Assembly (NCBI GenBank): GCA_932521025.1
Contig: OW051472.1
Span: 3,348,001-3,412,000 of the forward strand
Source: Oscheius onirici
Lineage: Eukaryota > Nematoda > Chromadorea > Rhabditida > Rhabditidae
Length of the DNA: 64,000 nucleotides
Direction of reading: 5' to 3'
Of this stretch, positions 45,701 through 57,574 are shown piece after piece (positions within the stretch are counted from its first letter, which is position 1; every line of letters starts with the position of its first letter). The notes under the pieces are model-generated. The model ran no database searches, was not told the origin of the DNA, and was given only the letters and a program-made list of their open reading frames with translations. A program made the translations under genes and the position numbers.

Positions 45701-48700
45701 ACATGGTCAGAACTAGAGTCACTCTTACTGAAAGTTCAGTATATGGTTACCAGAAAATCCAAAAGTTTCTTCCTATAATCATCAACAGTTTCTATTTCCT
45801 GTCCTTTTGGTGTAACTCAGCGGAGAGTTCTCTGACAGTTGTCGCGAGCTACAAGATGGATTGTTCCGTCATTGAGGCTCAGCGCGTTTTTCGTCTCGTT
45901 ATTGTTTATATTCTCATTTCATGCGACATGATCAGAGTGATGAAGAAAAGGGTTGGGGAAGAAAGTTGACCGAAAGTCAGACTTGGGAACATGGTGACTA
46001 GGAAGTAGTCGGAGTAACGGATTTTGACGGATTTTAAAAAAGATTTTAACGAAGACCAGAAACTGTTGGTCTAGTCGTTAGGAGTGAGAGAGTCTGATAA
46101 AAAAACTATCTCGCTATCCAGCTGTTTCCAATCAAGACAAACCGCTATCAAGATGTCGCGAATGATCCTCCTCGTCCTGATCTTCCTCAGCCACTTCCTG
46201 TATCGTCTGGCTTTTGCCGCCATTCTGATCGCAAGCACAGTGTGGATGCAGTCCTTCCTCAGGAACGACGCCGGCCATTCTGGCTGCCTGTGCCGACTGT
46301 CTAGGATTCTCATGGCAGCAGAAGCCGCGATCAGAAGCCGCTCCAATACAGAGAACGCAGATGAAGAAGACGAGAAAACTGCCGATAAGGACTGCGAGAA
46401 GGCTGTTGTGGAAGAGCGTCGAGTCCATCACTAACGAAAAGTGGCACCTCTCTCACACGGGCCACGCCCACACCGGCGGCGACAACCGCAAAGAGGGCAC
46501 TGGTCTCTGGGGGATTTTTGGAGGAGAAGAACAGGTGAGAAAGAGGGGGTCAAAGAACGAGAGCTATTAACAATTGGTTCACGAGGAGAGATTTCCGGAA
46601 GAGATTGGGCGGGATGGATGAGTGTGGAAGACAAGTGATGACAGCCAAAGCAGAGTTTTCACGTAAACCAATTGAAGGATTATTTTCAGATGATATCGAT
46701 AAAACAGTAGGTTTCCTTCACTTTTTTTGACTTTGGGTTCTTCTTGGTTAGAACTTCGGACCAAATTCAGAAAGACCAATAAAAAGCACTTGGAAGTTCA
46801 AGAAAAAGATACATTGGAACACGAAACGGAAAAAGAGACAAAGTATCGAGTTCCAGACTCTGCTTGGAAACTTTGGAAAACGAAAGATCAAGAAACTTGA
46901 GCACGGACGGTCTTCCGAGAAAAGCAGGAACGCCCGTCTGTCATGTCTACTAATTCTCCAAGTAAATCTCCGCAGAATGAGCAAAAAAGAAGGCCATTTA
47001 TTTCAATTTGTGAAGAAAAAGGTCTGTGATCGGAGAGAGGTTAAGGGACCTTGTGCCAGAGTATAGAAGAGAGCTGGGAATGGGATTAAATGGAAAGTTC
47101 TACGTAAATTCAGCAGAACAAAGAAAGTGCGAAAATTTATCAGATTGAAGATCAGAAGTATGTTTTGAATCGCTCAGATGGGAATGAAAGAGAGTTCGTC
47201 TGGTTTCTCGCACTTGACTAATGAGAGTCTTAGACTCGGCCAGCTCCGACTCCTTCCCTCTTTCGAACAAAAACGTAAACAAAACTCATCGAAGAGAAAA
47301 CCAACAATTCATTTTACAATTGGTGAGGTTGAAGGAACCCGATCCACAAAAACATCAAGTAGCGACAGTCAGAGCTGGTTCCTAAACTTTTGAGACGCAA
47401 CGATTTTTCACTGGAAAAAAGTTGAACTCTGAGAAATGTAATAAGATTGAGGAACCTGTCACAGAGTGGATTGTACAGTGATCAATGGATCAATCTATCT
47501 TTGAATCGAAGCAAACCTCTATCCAGAAAATAAAATTTTGTGAAGTGAGAGTACAGAGGAAGAGCGATCAAGTTTCGCGACGAACTAAAGAACGAACACT
47601 GATGGAAAGTCTAGCTCCCAGTAAACTGTTCTCACCAATTAGCCTCTCACTCCATTTCAATTAAAAATTCTGCTTGCTATTACACCGTCTGAGTCTCTCT
47701 CCCTCTGCCTCATAGCTGTCAGCACAAGGCTCATTCACTCGCAACAACACGCTGTAAGACAGAGTCGAGACAATCTACTTTAATTTAAAGTAGAAGAAAG
47801 AGGTTAAAGAAAAATATTAACCTGTTGCGGAACGGTGACCCTGGCGACCTGCGGCTGGAGCGCCATGAAGCGGCGACTACTAGGAGCGAAGCCGAATCGA
47901 TGCTGGCCACGCCCACACCAAGAGAACTTTAACCAAATGAAATAAGAACACTTGACGGTATTTGGTTAAACTCGGACTGTCAGAGAGAAGGACAGTCCGT
48001 GTCTCTTGACCCTCTTGATCCAGGGAGCAAAAGGTAAGGCGGGCAGGACCGGAAGAGGCACCGGAAACGCCGCAAAAACAACCTCAGCTGGCTGCAGAAT
48101 ACCCGTTTTTCCTTTCTCATTTCCATATTTTTAGGAACGGATAGTTTCGTGTAGTTTACCCATAAACTTTAAAATTGAACCTTGTTTGATGGCTCAGATT
48201 TTCAAAGAGAAGTTCCAACTTTCCAAGAGAGTGTGTTACAAACTGTGTAGACCTGGAGAGATGGGTTCTAACGCGATATTTTCTACAGTACTACCACGCC
48301 GAACAAACTGTATATCAGAGTTTAGCCAGATACTACACAAACAGATTTCATAGACACTTAGAGTTTACCCTAATAACAGTACGTTTTCATTGATCAGATT
48401 TAGGTTCAATAGCTAACAACCTGCACTAGGCTCTAATTGTCAATCCGACTCTATGAATAAGAGCTGGCGGAAGTTCAAATTAGGTCGGAGTACGCGTGCC
48501 CCTCCGGAAGAAGGTTGTTGCGTCAGCGTCGTCTATTCTCAGTTCTAGTTTTATGACCGACCAGTCTCCGATTGCCCATTTGTTATTCAAATCGAGCAGT
48601 CTGGATCAGTTTACTCTCTGCGCTGCTCCTAACCTTGTAAGTCTCTTTTTTTGCAAAAGAAGAGGAGAAAATGAGGTTTCCGGAGCAGAGAAAAGAGTAA

Positions 48701-51700
48701 TTACCGGTGGCCTTTCGGACTGAGAGAGAGGCTCCATGGCCTGTGTGCTCCCGGCAATCAGGCGCCACTTGTGCGCCAGCTGATTTCATTTGATGCGACG
48801 GGGAGAGCCTTCGAGCAACTCTCTATCCTCTCGTATGCTAATTAGACACCCGGAATATTGGATTAAGCGGACGACTAGATTAAAGGACCGACTTGACTCC
48901 TTCGAGGACTCATCAGGCTGGATGGAAGAGGGCGAACTGGGTCAATTTGGTGTTCATCGAAAGCTGGAGCCAAAGGGTACCAGGATGCGAAATCTTACGA
49001 ATCAGTAGAAATTGAAATGCTCAATCGTTCTGGTAACAGTTAAGACCTTCTGATTAGACAAAATGGAACAAGAGCCGGGACAGGTAGTACAATTGGATCA
49101 TGTGCTCACTCACTGAGATAAATCCGTGTCTGTTGTTGTATTGTACAATTCACGCATTTAGAATGTTCTGAGAACTGTTACAGAATGTATAGGACAGTCA
49201 CTCTTCATAGTGTCTCTCTCTCTCTCTCTCTACTGGATTATTCTACACTACTGAGCTGCTCTCTACAAACAGTAACTCACATTCAGCAGTTTGACAAGAT
49301 CGGAATTCATCGCTGGATGAGGTTTATCGGAAGACGGATCACATAAAACGGCCATCGAGTCGAGAGAGGACAGAATCTGAAAACTTTTTTAATTGACTGT
49401 AAATTTAGAGTAGGAAGTATTACCGATGGTGGAGGAGGTGGACTATCAGTCCGCGTCTGTCTACACCACATTTTAATTTTCAAATGGCTAAAAGTTGTAG
49501 TGACCACGAGAGACGTAAATAGCGCGCAGATGGAGACAATGTTTGAGTCATGTAGAGGGCGGCACTTGACACTGTTGATCTCCAACTACATCATAGCTAG
49601 CCGCCCTTTCCCAATTCTCTTCATTTTTTGATCAAATGTTTAAAAAAAACTTACTTTGTGAGTTCCGACAAAATCATCAGAGACCGGCTTGTCCACTGCC
49701 TTTGTACAGCCATCCGGATGACAAGAGTCTCCTCCTAAACGGATTCGGTTTTCTTCGTTTTTTTTGTTGATTTAAAACAAGAATAAACAAACTGAAAGAT
49801 ACCTGGGGCATCTCCGTTGAGATAGGTCGACGGAGAGGAGTGTAGTTTGTTCCATTTGTCAGTGGATACAGCTGCCAGAATAGACGACTGAAAATATGTT
49901 GTTTTGTTGTAGAAATAAAGTAGAAAGATTGTGGTTTTACCAGTAGTCAATTGGAATATCAGACATAAATGAGGGACAAGTCAATTAAAGGTAGAAGCTG
50001 CTTCACTTTGTTCGGAACTTGGCCATCACGATGGTTTTCTCGTATTTTAGCGGGATATAGTTCAGATTTCAAGAAAATATCAAAAACGGTCTGTCAACCA
50101 GTAACGGAAGTCAAATTTCTAATTTTCCTCTTGTCTAAACTTTGAAACCTAAAGTAACAGATTCTACCTCAAAAGTTGTACAGTATTCTCAATGTTTCTT
50201 TTTCTATCTCTAGCAACTGCGTCAGTTTCATTATCCTAAGAGCAAAACACAAACCTTCTGACAAACTGTTCTTTGTTTGGTCTTTTTTAAAAACTCATTT
50301 TGTCGAGCACTTTCTGACTTTCTGCCGAGCAATTTTAAAGTGATAACTCTAGTTGCAGTTAAGTTCTTTAGTGCGTGCTGGATGACAGTTACGCTTACAA
50401 TTAGTCAATTGGGTCAAATGTGCCTCTACTCACGTCAATAGATTTACTCGAGAACTTTCTGTGCATTTCCAGAGCTGTCTAGATCAATCCTTTGAACAAT
50501 TTAATACTTTCTTACCTTCAATTTCCTGTTCTGATTGTACTTTCTGATGTTCTCAACTGATTCTTGCATATGCCGTCTCGGTGCAAAGTGTTCTCGATCG
50601 CGGATCCATTCGTGACTCAAAGCCTGCAGAAAATATGAAAATCTATCTCAAAGGTACCTCGGAAGCAGATATTCTTCTGTCCTGATCCACCGTCAACAGT
50701 TTTCGAAGAAAATCTTTTGCTGACCCGGATATCAGTGCCCAGTTCGGGGAGGTTTGCTTCAAAACATGATTTCAAAAAAAAAAAAACTCTTACTTGATAA
50801 ATTCCGCTTTTGATGGCTGCATAAATTTCTTCTGTTGTGCCAGTGAATGGCAATTTTCCGGACAGTAAAAGATACAGAAGAATTCCAGCTGACCACATAT
50901 CGGCCTTGGTACCGTAATCCTCATTCCCGGCCACTTCTGGAGACATGAAATGTGCTACTCCTACTCTTCCTAAAAAAAAGCTTAGAAATAAGATGGGGAA
51001 GAAAAACCTCCGCGATAGGTTGAAGTGGGGGTGGCCAGCTTGACGGCTACTCCAAAGCCACAGAGTTTCAGAGGAGCCGAATTGTCGGCGCTGGCCAGGT
51101 TGATGTTGTGAGGACGGATGTCTCGATGAACAATTCCATTGGAGTGGAGGTATTCAAGGGCTTGAAGCAGTTGTCTCATGTAGTGACTGGAAAATACGAC
51201 TCATCAAAAACACTTTACTCGTCCATCGTCCAAATAATCTTCATGACTGTAACTTCATCTGATTCTTGAGAAATTCAGTTGAAAGAAAGTCTCCTGAGAA
51301 AAGCAAATAATGGTATTGCTGTCAGCTGGGTAGGGTAAAAATTAATATATGAAGACCATGGACTCGCAGCCCTAGGAAAAAGAAGGACAAACCTTCTAGT
51401 AAGTCAACCCTGTCAAGTTTTGTCCGGAAACCAAACAATAAGGTCGCAGTCATTCCGAAAGTGAGAACTGCTCAATTTTATCACAAGTTATCCAATAAAA
51501 TTATCAACAGTTCCAATTCTTACCTGATTACCGCCTCCGAGTAAACGAAACCATTGCCGGCCCTCTTGACCACTTCGAAGCAAATGTCTTCTGCGTCGAG
51601 AAACTCAAAAACTAGATGGACTGATCTATAAAGAAAGTTTTTCTCTAAAAAGACAGAAGACTTGCTTATCACCCGCTATGACATCTTTAAGTTCGCAGAT

Positions 51701-51972
51701 GTACTGGTGCTTGAGGGAGGCGCACATCTCCAGCTCTGCGTCGACTTCTAAATTGATTAATGTGAAAAAAGCAAGAAAAATAACATACCCTGTCGCCCAA
51801 GACCCGTGTTGATTTCATAGCGAAGAAGGTCAATAGTTTTGATACAGTACTGGACATGGGTTGTTCTGTGTGTGGCTCTGTGAATGACCGAGAGGGGACC
51901 TCTTTCTAGAAGTTCGCCGAGCTGGTAGTGATGGGCGAGTAGAGCTGACTCATCCGGAGTCTGGTCTGCCAT
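42772..51972 (-). CDS. lin-2: CASK-family membrane-associated guanylate kinase
   Basis: The start at 51972 reads [21 protein letters not shown] CaM-kinase-like domain (roughly residues 15-290) spans exons from 51972 to about 50516; HRDIRPHN holds the catalytic loop, and CGFG replaces DFG, as in CASK, whose kinase domain works without Mg. SPEV and [17 protein letters not shown] follow. Two L27 segments come from exons near 49.9-49.3 kb and at 45.44-44.84 kb (LYDKISQLK). A PDZ domain ([26 protein letters not shown]), an SH3 domain ([17 protein letters not shown]) and a guanylate-kinase domain ([30 protein letters not shown]) follow. The chain ends [10 protein letters not shown], the CASK C-terminus. 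LIN-2 works with LIN-7 and LIN-10 at epithelial junctions and synapses. A minus-strand AATAAA lies near 42575. The largest intron (45.44-49.28 kb) holds further features. Confidence 0.93.
46132..46431 (-). CDS. possible nested small membrane protein gene
   Basis: Inside the large lin-2 intron an open frame of 99 aa starts [20 protein letters not shown] and has one hydrophobic helix ([10 protein letters not shown]), a Cys-containing segment ([20 protein letters not shown]) and an acidic tail (EEDQDEEDH). The start lies 28 bp downstream of a 15-bp motif that also precedes the candidate internal lin-2 first exon. The opposite strand is open too (46153-46434, [15 protein letters not shown]), so the coding strand is not certain. 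No family is recognised. Confidence 0.35.
   Translation of the reverse strand: MMDSTLFHNSLLAVLIGSFLVFFICVLCIGAASDRGFCCHENPRQSAQAARMAGVVPEEGLHPHCACDQNGGKSQTIQEVAEEDQDEEDHSRHLDSGLS
46460..46474 (-). promoter_or_regulatory. 15-bp GC-box/KLF-like motif upstream of nested ORF
   Basis: On the minus strand the sequence is GGTGTGGGCGTGGCC. It ends 28 bp before the ATG at 46431. The identical 15-mer occurs at 47905-47919 in the same orientation. GGGCGTGG is a consensus-type core for Sp1/KLF zinc-finger proteins. Confidence 0.5.
47774..47794. repeat. 10-bp perfect inverted repeat with 1-nt spacer
   Basis: TCTACTTTAA pairs with TTAAAGTAGA across a single T. It lies 27 nt into the intron after the donor of the candidate internal lin-2 exon (minus strand). 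It could be a dimer-protein binding site or an RNA stem. Confidence 0.6.
47822..47866 (-). CDS. lin-2: candidate internal first exon of lin-2 (kinase-less isoform)
   Basis: A minus-strand ATG at 47866 opens 15 codons, [15 protein letters not shown], ending at a GTTAAT donor in phase 0. The next lin-2 exon downstream (LYDKISQLK, starting near 45454) also begins in phase 0, so the exon would splice in frame to give L27-PDZ-SH3-GUK without the kinase-like domain. The block 47820-47920 is clearly more GC-rich than its surroundings and carries the GGTGTGGGCGTGGCC motif 38 bp before the ATG. A short LIN-2 form lacking the kinase-like part is known in C. elegans as I recall; usage here is inference. 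Confidence 0.5.
47905..47919 (-). promoter_or_regulatory. 15-bp GC-box/KLF-like motif upstream of internal lin-2 exon
   Basis: Identical to the motif at 46460-46474 (GGTGTGGGCGTGGCC on the minus strand), 38 bp before the ATG at 47866. Position and orientation relative to a start codon are the same in both places. Confidence 0.5.
49212..49231. repeat. TC dinucleotide microsatellite
   Basis: About ten TC units in a row inside the large lin-2 intron, 50 bp from the adjoining exon's donor on the minus strand. Confidence 0.85.
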
Positions 51973-54900
51973 TTAGGCGACATGCAGACTGGAGCAGCCT
52001 AGAAGAAAGTATTGTAAAAGAGTCGAATTGGAAGAGAGCAGTAAATGCATCCTTTAGCGGGTGGTCCAAGAGGGAGAGAGTCATTAAATATGCTTCGGAA
52101 TGAGAGTCCAGAGGACCCGGCGTGGAACAGACAAACAACTGATACCGACAGAGTGATGAATAGCCGGTCGAATGCAGCTAAACAGCTGGTCAAGTAGGCG
52201 AGAGAGGGAGGATGTGGTGAAAATTGGGAAAACGAACGTACTCTTGAGAAGAAATTACTATTGGAAATAATCGTTTTGGTGGTCCAGTGAAATCCAGAAA
52301 TGTATGTGGGCTTACCAATTCCGTAGTTAGTTCTAAAGAGCAAGTCGATATGGATGAGTAATCGCAAGCATCGAAAGAAAAAGTGTAGAGAAAACCAAAT
52401 GGAATCGGTAAATTTCAGGCCAATGAAGACATATCCTACCTGTACTGTGCCAGAGACGTGGACAACACATGCCAAGAGTTATCTCCAGATAAGTTTTAAA
52501 AATGTCTTCAAAAGGATAAACGCTTGACAAGTCTAGCAGTAATTGAAGTTAGACAAGAAATTACAATTAAAAGAATTGGTTAAAAAAAGACAGTCTAAAA
52601 ACTCGATGGAAATGAATGCACTTACATTTAGCCTTGACTTTAGGCTTGTCGCACAACTCAAATTGTTTCGAAGGACCATTTGCGATTGGTCTGACAGGTG
52701 AAAAAAAAAATTTATGTCGTGGTTTCTCATAAACGTTTTCGGTGGATTCAGGCAAAAAGTTGCCAAAGATTTGTGAGTGTAAGGTGAGAAACTTCATACC
52801 GTTGGTCAAGAATCACTTGATCAATTTATCAATTTCTGCCCAAAAACCTGAACAAACACGAACTTCAAAAATTTCAACAAGGATTAGGAAAGGCGTGAAT
52901 TGTTTGATGGGGAAAATATTTGCCAACAGAAAGCTGTGACACGGCTGCGAAGTAGGCAAACACTTTGAAACGTGTGACTCTCTTTCCTCTATGTGAAATT
53001 GACACCTTTTTTACTACTCGCTAGTGGTAGAATTTCAATTTCTGCTCTTTGTCTCTCTATCTTCTTCAGTAGTTGTTGTGGTGAATTCAAAGAAAAAATA
53101 CCGGAAGGAAGTGAGCAAAAGTCGTGTTAAAAATTAATAGGGGGAGTGGCGGCGGGAGGAACGAGGAATGATAAGGCCAGGACAGATAGCTCTCGGTGCT
53201 GGACAAGATCTGTCAATATTTAGAGAAAGCTACGCAATCATTTGATTCGCCGACGGGATCCAAGGGCAGAGTCTGACGATGTTTTTGAAGTCTAACCCAC
53301 GAAAACTTCAAAAAGAAATCCCGGTTCGTTTACTTTTCGTTCCTTATGGGAGCCTTTGATTGTGAGACGTTAGATTGGTTTAACAACAATTTTTCCCGTC
53401 AAAGTTTCAGAGGGGAAAAGGATCAAGCTCTTACTTTGACTGCTGGTTTCAAGCCAAAGGTTCACGCCATGAACAAGATCTGAAGGACTGTATTGTCTCC
53501 TGCTCTCACAGAATTTGTTCAAAAAGAAGAGCAACGATTGGATCGATTGTATCTTCGGGGAATCCATCGAGGTGGTTAATGGTGTGAATCGTTTCAAACA
53601 GGAGACCGAATGGTTGTGTCAGATAAAAAGAACCAGTGAGTGGCATAAATCTGAATCCGACTAAAAGTAGAACAAGTTTCATGGGAATATGTCTCCGGAA
53701 TCTGATTAGGGTCCTTTGTTTATCCGGCTCCCCAGTGGAATCTTATTATATCTCGTTCAATTTCAGGCAATTTTACTGGAAAAAGAAGCACCAAAAAAGG
53801 GTTTAAAGGAAGGAAAAGGACGTGTACTTGAAGGAGCGTCGGACCTGTATTGTTGAGATATCAAAGGCTCGCGCGAATTGAATAAGGAACGCTGAGTAAA
53901 TAGAGTATGATTCAGAGGTCCGACTCTAGCTATCTCTCTCTGCTGACCAACAAGATACACGAACATGAGTCTGAAAGAGAAAGTTTGTGTTCGGAAGGGT
54001 GTAAAACGGGATCTCGGCTCGCCGAGTGATGGCGTTGGCAGCCAGATATTGTAATAGAGAGACACTGGAAAGAGAAAAGTCGTACGGCCCCCAAATGGCC
54101 AGCTCAAGTTGGCAGGCGATTTTTCTTCGCCTCCATCGGCCATCGTTCATAAGAGCGAGAGGGGGTTCTCTCGGAGAGAGCTTCGAGGCCTAATAGGTGT
54201 CTAATGAGTAAGAGGAGAGTGGGGCGACAACTGGCCGCGCCTTCACAAATTGAGCAAGTTATCTGGCCAGGGGAGAAGGGGCATTGATTCGAGAAAAGAA
54301 GTGGAAGAGGACCTTTAATTACGTCAGAGGCCGGAAGCCAAAGAGTCCCCTGGGTCAGGCCCCCTTCTTTCAACGACGTCTGATTTCTGCTAGATGATTA
54401 GGGAACCTAAACCAGTTCAAAGAGAGGGAAAGAAATTTTTTTGATTTAGTTGTACAATGCCTGTCTCCTACAATTCAGTGACTTCAGCTCGCTTAGGAGA
54501 GCGAAAATATGACTTTTCAGCTTTGCGATGTTCTGCGAAGATGTCGGCAAGAACAAAAACTAGAACTTTTCTAAACATTGCTCAACTGAAAACGCTAATA
54601 TTAAGCTAATTATTGGCTGTGAATATGCAAACTTTTGCGCGACATGTAGAAAATACATGATCATCGTGAAATAAATCAATAAATCAATGCAAGCTTTTTA
54701 AGGAGAATGATTGTATAGCCCTCCCGTATGAAATGGATAGAAAAAGGGTCTTCTGGGAGCAGGAAAGTATGAAAGGATGTAGAGTTTTGCGTGATTAAAC
54801 GATCTCTCAAATGGGCCGCTTTGAAGTGGCCGAGCTGCGTGTGAACAGGGCGCTTTCACTCCGTCCTCTCTGGCCACATGAATAATGAGATGTGCGCGTG

Positions 54901-56160
54901 GAGACAAAAGACGACGAGACGTCCGGTCTCTTTTCTTGTACCCTTTTTGTTAGCGTGTAAGCGACGAAATGAGTTTGTTGGAGGAAAAGAGAAAAGATTC
55001 GGGCTATATTTAGGACTGACGTATGTCGGCTATGACCAAACAATTATGCCTACTGACAGACACATCCGTGCCTCGAACTCCTGCATTACTGCACTAAAGA
55101 GAAGAGTTCGTACGAGTTCTTCATCTTATGTTTTCCCTAACAGTTATGCCGTAAATATGATATTTGGTTTAAAAAAAGACAGCTCTGAACACTGGGCAAC
55201 TCTCCGGTTCTACCTATGTTAGATGTATGTGTTCAGGTTTGCTCTGATGAAATGTGGAGTTGAAGGTGTAATCAAAAGATCCAGGGAGTCAATGACTCCT
55301 CTGAAGCTCGCTTAGAAGTTACGAATTAACGGGGTTTGGTAAAACAAAACTGTCTGACTGCGATGGGATGGTACAACATTCGGGATACTACAAAGTATGG
55401 CTTAAAAAAAATTAACCGACTTTTGAGACACAGTAAAGACTTGTAACAGGTTCTCCTCGAAGAAGATGCAGCTTGTTATGCCGTTCTGTTCAGGTAAGGA
55501 TCTAAACAGAGCTAAATCATTAAGCGAGAGGATGAGTGGGCGATAAAGCCGTAATTAGGTTGCCGGTGTCAATTTGTCCTCTCGATGGCTAATTGTATAA
55601 GAGATGTCCATTTGAATATGGCCTTTTCTCTCGGAAACAAAAATGACATCTTTTGGAGATTATCTAGCTGTTGTATATTGATTGTGAGACTTTTTGAGGA
55701 TGGAGTGAAAGATGCGTCAAGTTGGAATTCCGACAGCTGTCCGTCCAGTCAGACGTCTATTGGTATTCTGACGGATGGAACAAAGGAATTCGAGGTTCAG
55801 GCTTAGGTTGATGGACTTTTTTTGATGGAATCTAGAGGGTGTGGCAGATAATTAGAAGACCAGACAGAGAAACTAATCCTGAGATACTCCAGATTCGGAG
55901 GACCTGGAAGTAACTAGAGCTTAGTATCAAGAGTGTCTTTCGTTTTCACTTGATTACCTCTTTCCCAGCTTCTAAGTCGGTGATCCTTGTTTCCAAGCCA
56001 CCGCTGTGATAACCTTTTTCTGCCAATTTTACGTGCCTCAGAAATTTCAAAAGAAACAAGAGTTCTCATGATCGAGTGTGGAAAACTGACAAACAAAGAC
56101 TATAGGATTGTTGAGAGCACTGCAAAGGTTGAGAGTAGTCTTTCCTAGGTTCCAAGGGTC
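51973..56160. other. gene-free region upstream of lin-2
   Basis: More than 4 kb with no supported gene. The longest minus-strand open frame (53763-54143, MADGGEEKSPANLSW) has no family or exon support. The sequence lies upstream of the lin-2 start on the minus strand and probably contains its promoter and upstream exons. A pyrimidine-type acceptor (minus strand TTCTAG just before 52005) precedes the ATG. Confidence 0.4.
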
Positions 56161-56164
56161 TCCA

Positions 56165-56805
56165 ATACGCATACCAAACACCGCTGTGGATTTTTTGAAA
56201 ACCCTATATATAAAACCAATAAAACTGAGCATAACATGACCATCTTTCAACGGCTGCCGGCAAGGGGCGAATTCACAAGCCAGCGATCATTTTTGACGGC
56301 TCTCTGCCAAGAACAAAAAACCTCAAGTACATTTGTATTTGGGGCACTACTGTTCGCAATGTCAGTGTTGAAGTAGCCTGTTTTCGAAAAAAAACACTGA
56401 ACTGGTGTTGTTGACTGAATTCTAACCGGGCTGTCTCGTCTTGTTGACAACATTGTAGAAAGCAAAAAATTGTGCGCCAAAGTGCTCACTTCAAATTTCA
56501 TACCATGGAATCGCATACCAAACACCGCTGTGGATTTATTGGAATTGGAAGCTCTACTAAACCATGAAAACTGAGCATGACATGACCATCTTTCGATGGT
56601 CATGTCATGCGCTACTGTTCGCAATGTCTGTCGAAGTAGCCTGTTTTCGGAAAAAAAAACACTGAACTGGTGTTGTTGGAGACGACTGTAGAAGATGAGA
56701 AGCGGAGGGAAAGACTGAATTATAAACTCGTCTTGTTGACAAGTCTTGTAAAATTGAGGAAAGAAAAATTTGTGCGCCAAAGTGCTCACTTCAAATTTCT
56801 CTTCC
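56165..56805 (+). repeat. tandem direct repeat, two units of about 300-340 bp
   Basis: CATACCAAACACCGCTGTGG occurs at about 56169 and 56515, and each is followed by ACTGAGCATRACATGACCAT, then CTACTGTTCGCAATGTC, GAAGTAGCCTGTTTTCG, ACACTGAACTGGTGTTGTTG, and GTGCGCCAAAGTGCTCACTT in the same order. Units begin near 56165 and 56512 and end near 56505 and 56800; they differ by indels. Confidence 0.75.
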
Positions 56806-56909
56806 ATTTCTGGTGATCACCCACCTTTTCTGTCTTTTATCATCTTTTTTCCACCTCATTCATCGCATTCCTTTTTTTTTTGTTTCTCATCTTGATTGTT
56901 TTAGCCTCC

Positions 56910-57469
56910 ATGAATCTACAGGAGATGGCCAAACAAAGAAAAAGTGGAAAGAAGGTGAACAATTATTATTCTTTCGTCATAACATCCTCGTTTCAGAAGA
57001 CTGTCAAAGAAAAGAACGGAACCCAACCACAGCAGCCAAATCCTCCGGATGATTTAGAGGGTAGTTGGACCTCGGAGGACAGTATTTTCCGAAGATCACC
57101 TTCTCCAGAAAAGAACGTACGTTTTGTTTCTGTCTTACAAATAGCCGGTTTTCAGACCGATTGGTGCCCAGACGCAAAACTTCGCGATGCCATAGATGAT
57201 TTCTTCGCAGCTATGACTCGAATCACAGGAAACGAGTGTCGATTTGTCTCCAGTGAACTAAAACCCGGCGAAGCGCCTCTACGGGGAGAATATCGGAATC
57301 TGGCCACAATCAAGAATACTGCTGAACAATTACTCGGTGCCACGGCCTATGAAAACTCGCAAAGTAGGCGAAATTATCCAATCAGTTGAAAATAAGTAAT
57401 TAAGAAAAAAAGACAGTAGCTGCGAAGAAGAAACATCAGGCGAATCTGACCGCGATTGTGCAGCGCTAG
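56910..57469 (+). CDS. small hypothetical protein, four exons
   Basis: A pyrimidine-rich acceptor (GTTTTAG) precedes the ATG at 56910 (MNLQEMAKQRKSGKK); a second Met lies at 56925. Exons join in frame through three introns of about 45-50 bp, each with a GT donor and CAG acceptor: KKKTVKEKNGTQPQQ, then SPEKNTDWCPDAKLRDAIDD, then YENSQIAAKKKHQANLTAIV, ending at the TAG at 57467. The product is about 150 aa, basic at both ends, Pro/Ser-rich near residue 30 and helical (AIDDFFAAMTRITGNECRFV) in the middle. No signal peptide or known family is recognised. The tidy splicing with frame kept through three introns argues that it is real. Confidence 0.6.
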
Positions 57470-57574
57470 TCGGAAAAGTTGAGACACTCCAATAACAGGT
57501 GAGCTGCTCTTTGCATCTAAATCGGTCAAAATTCAGATATTCCACAGACAAAAAACCGTGTGAACATGCAACAT

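Noticed and set aside
53763-54143. 126-codon minus-strand open frame upstream of lin-2
   Set aside because: No domain, signal peptide, splice context or polyadenylation support; a second overlapping frame is open as well.
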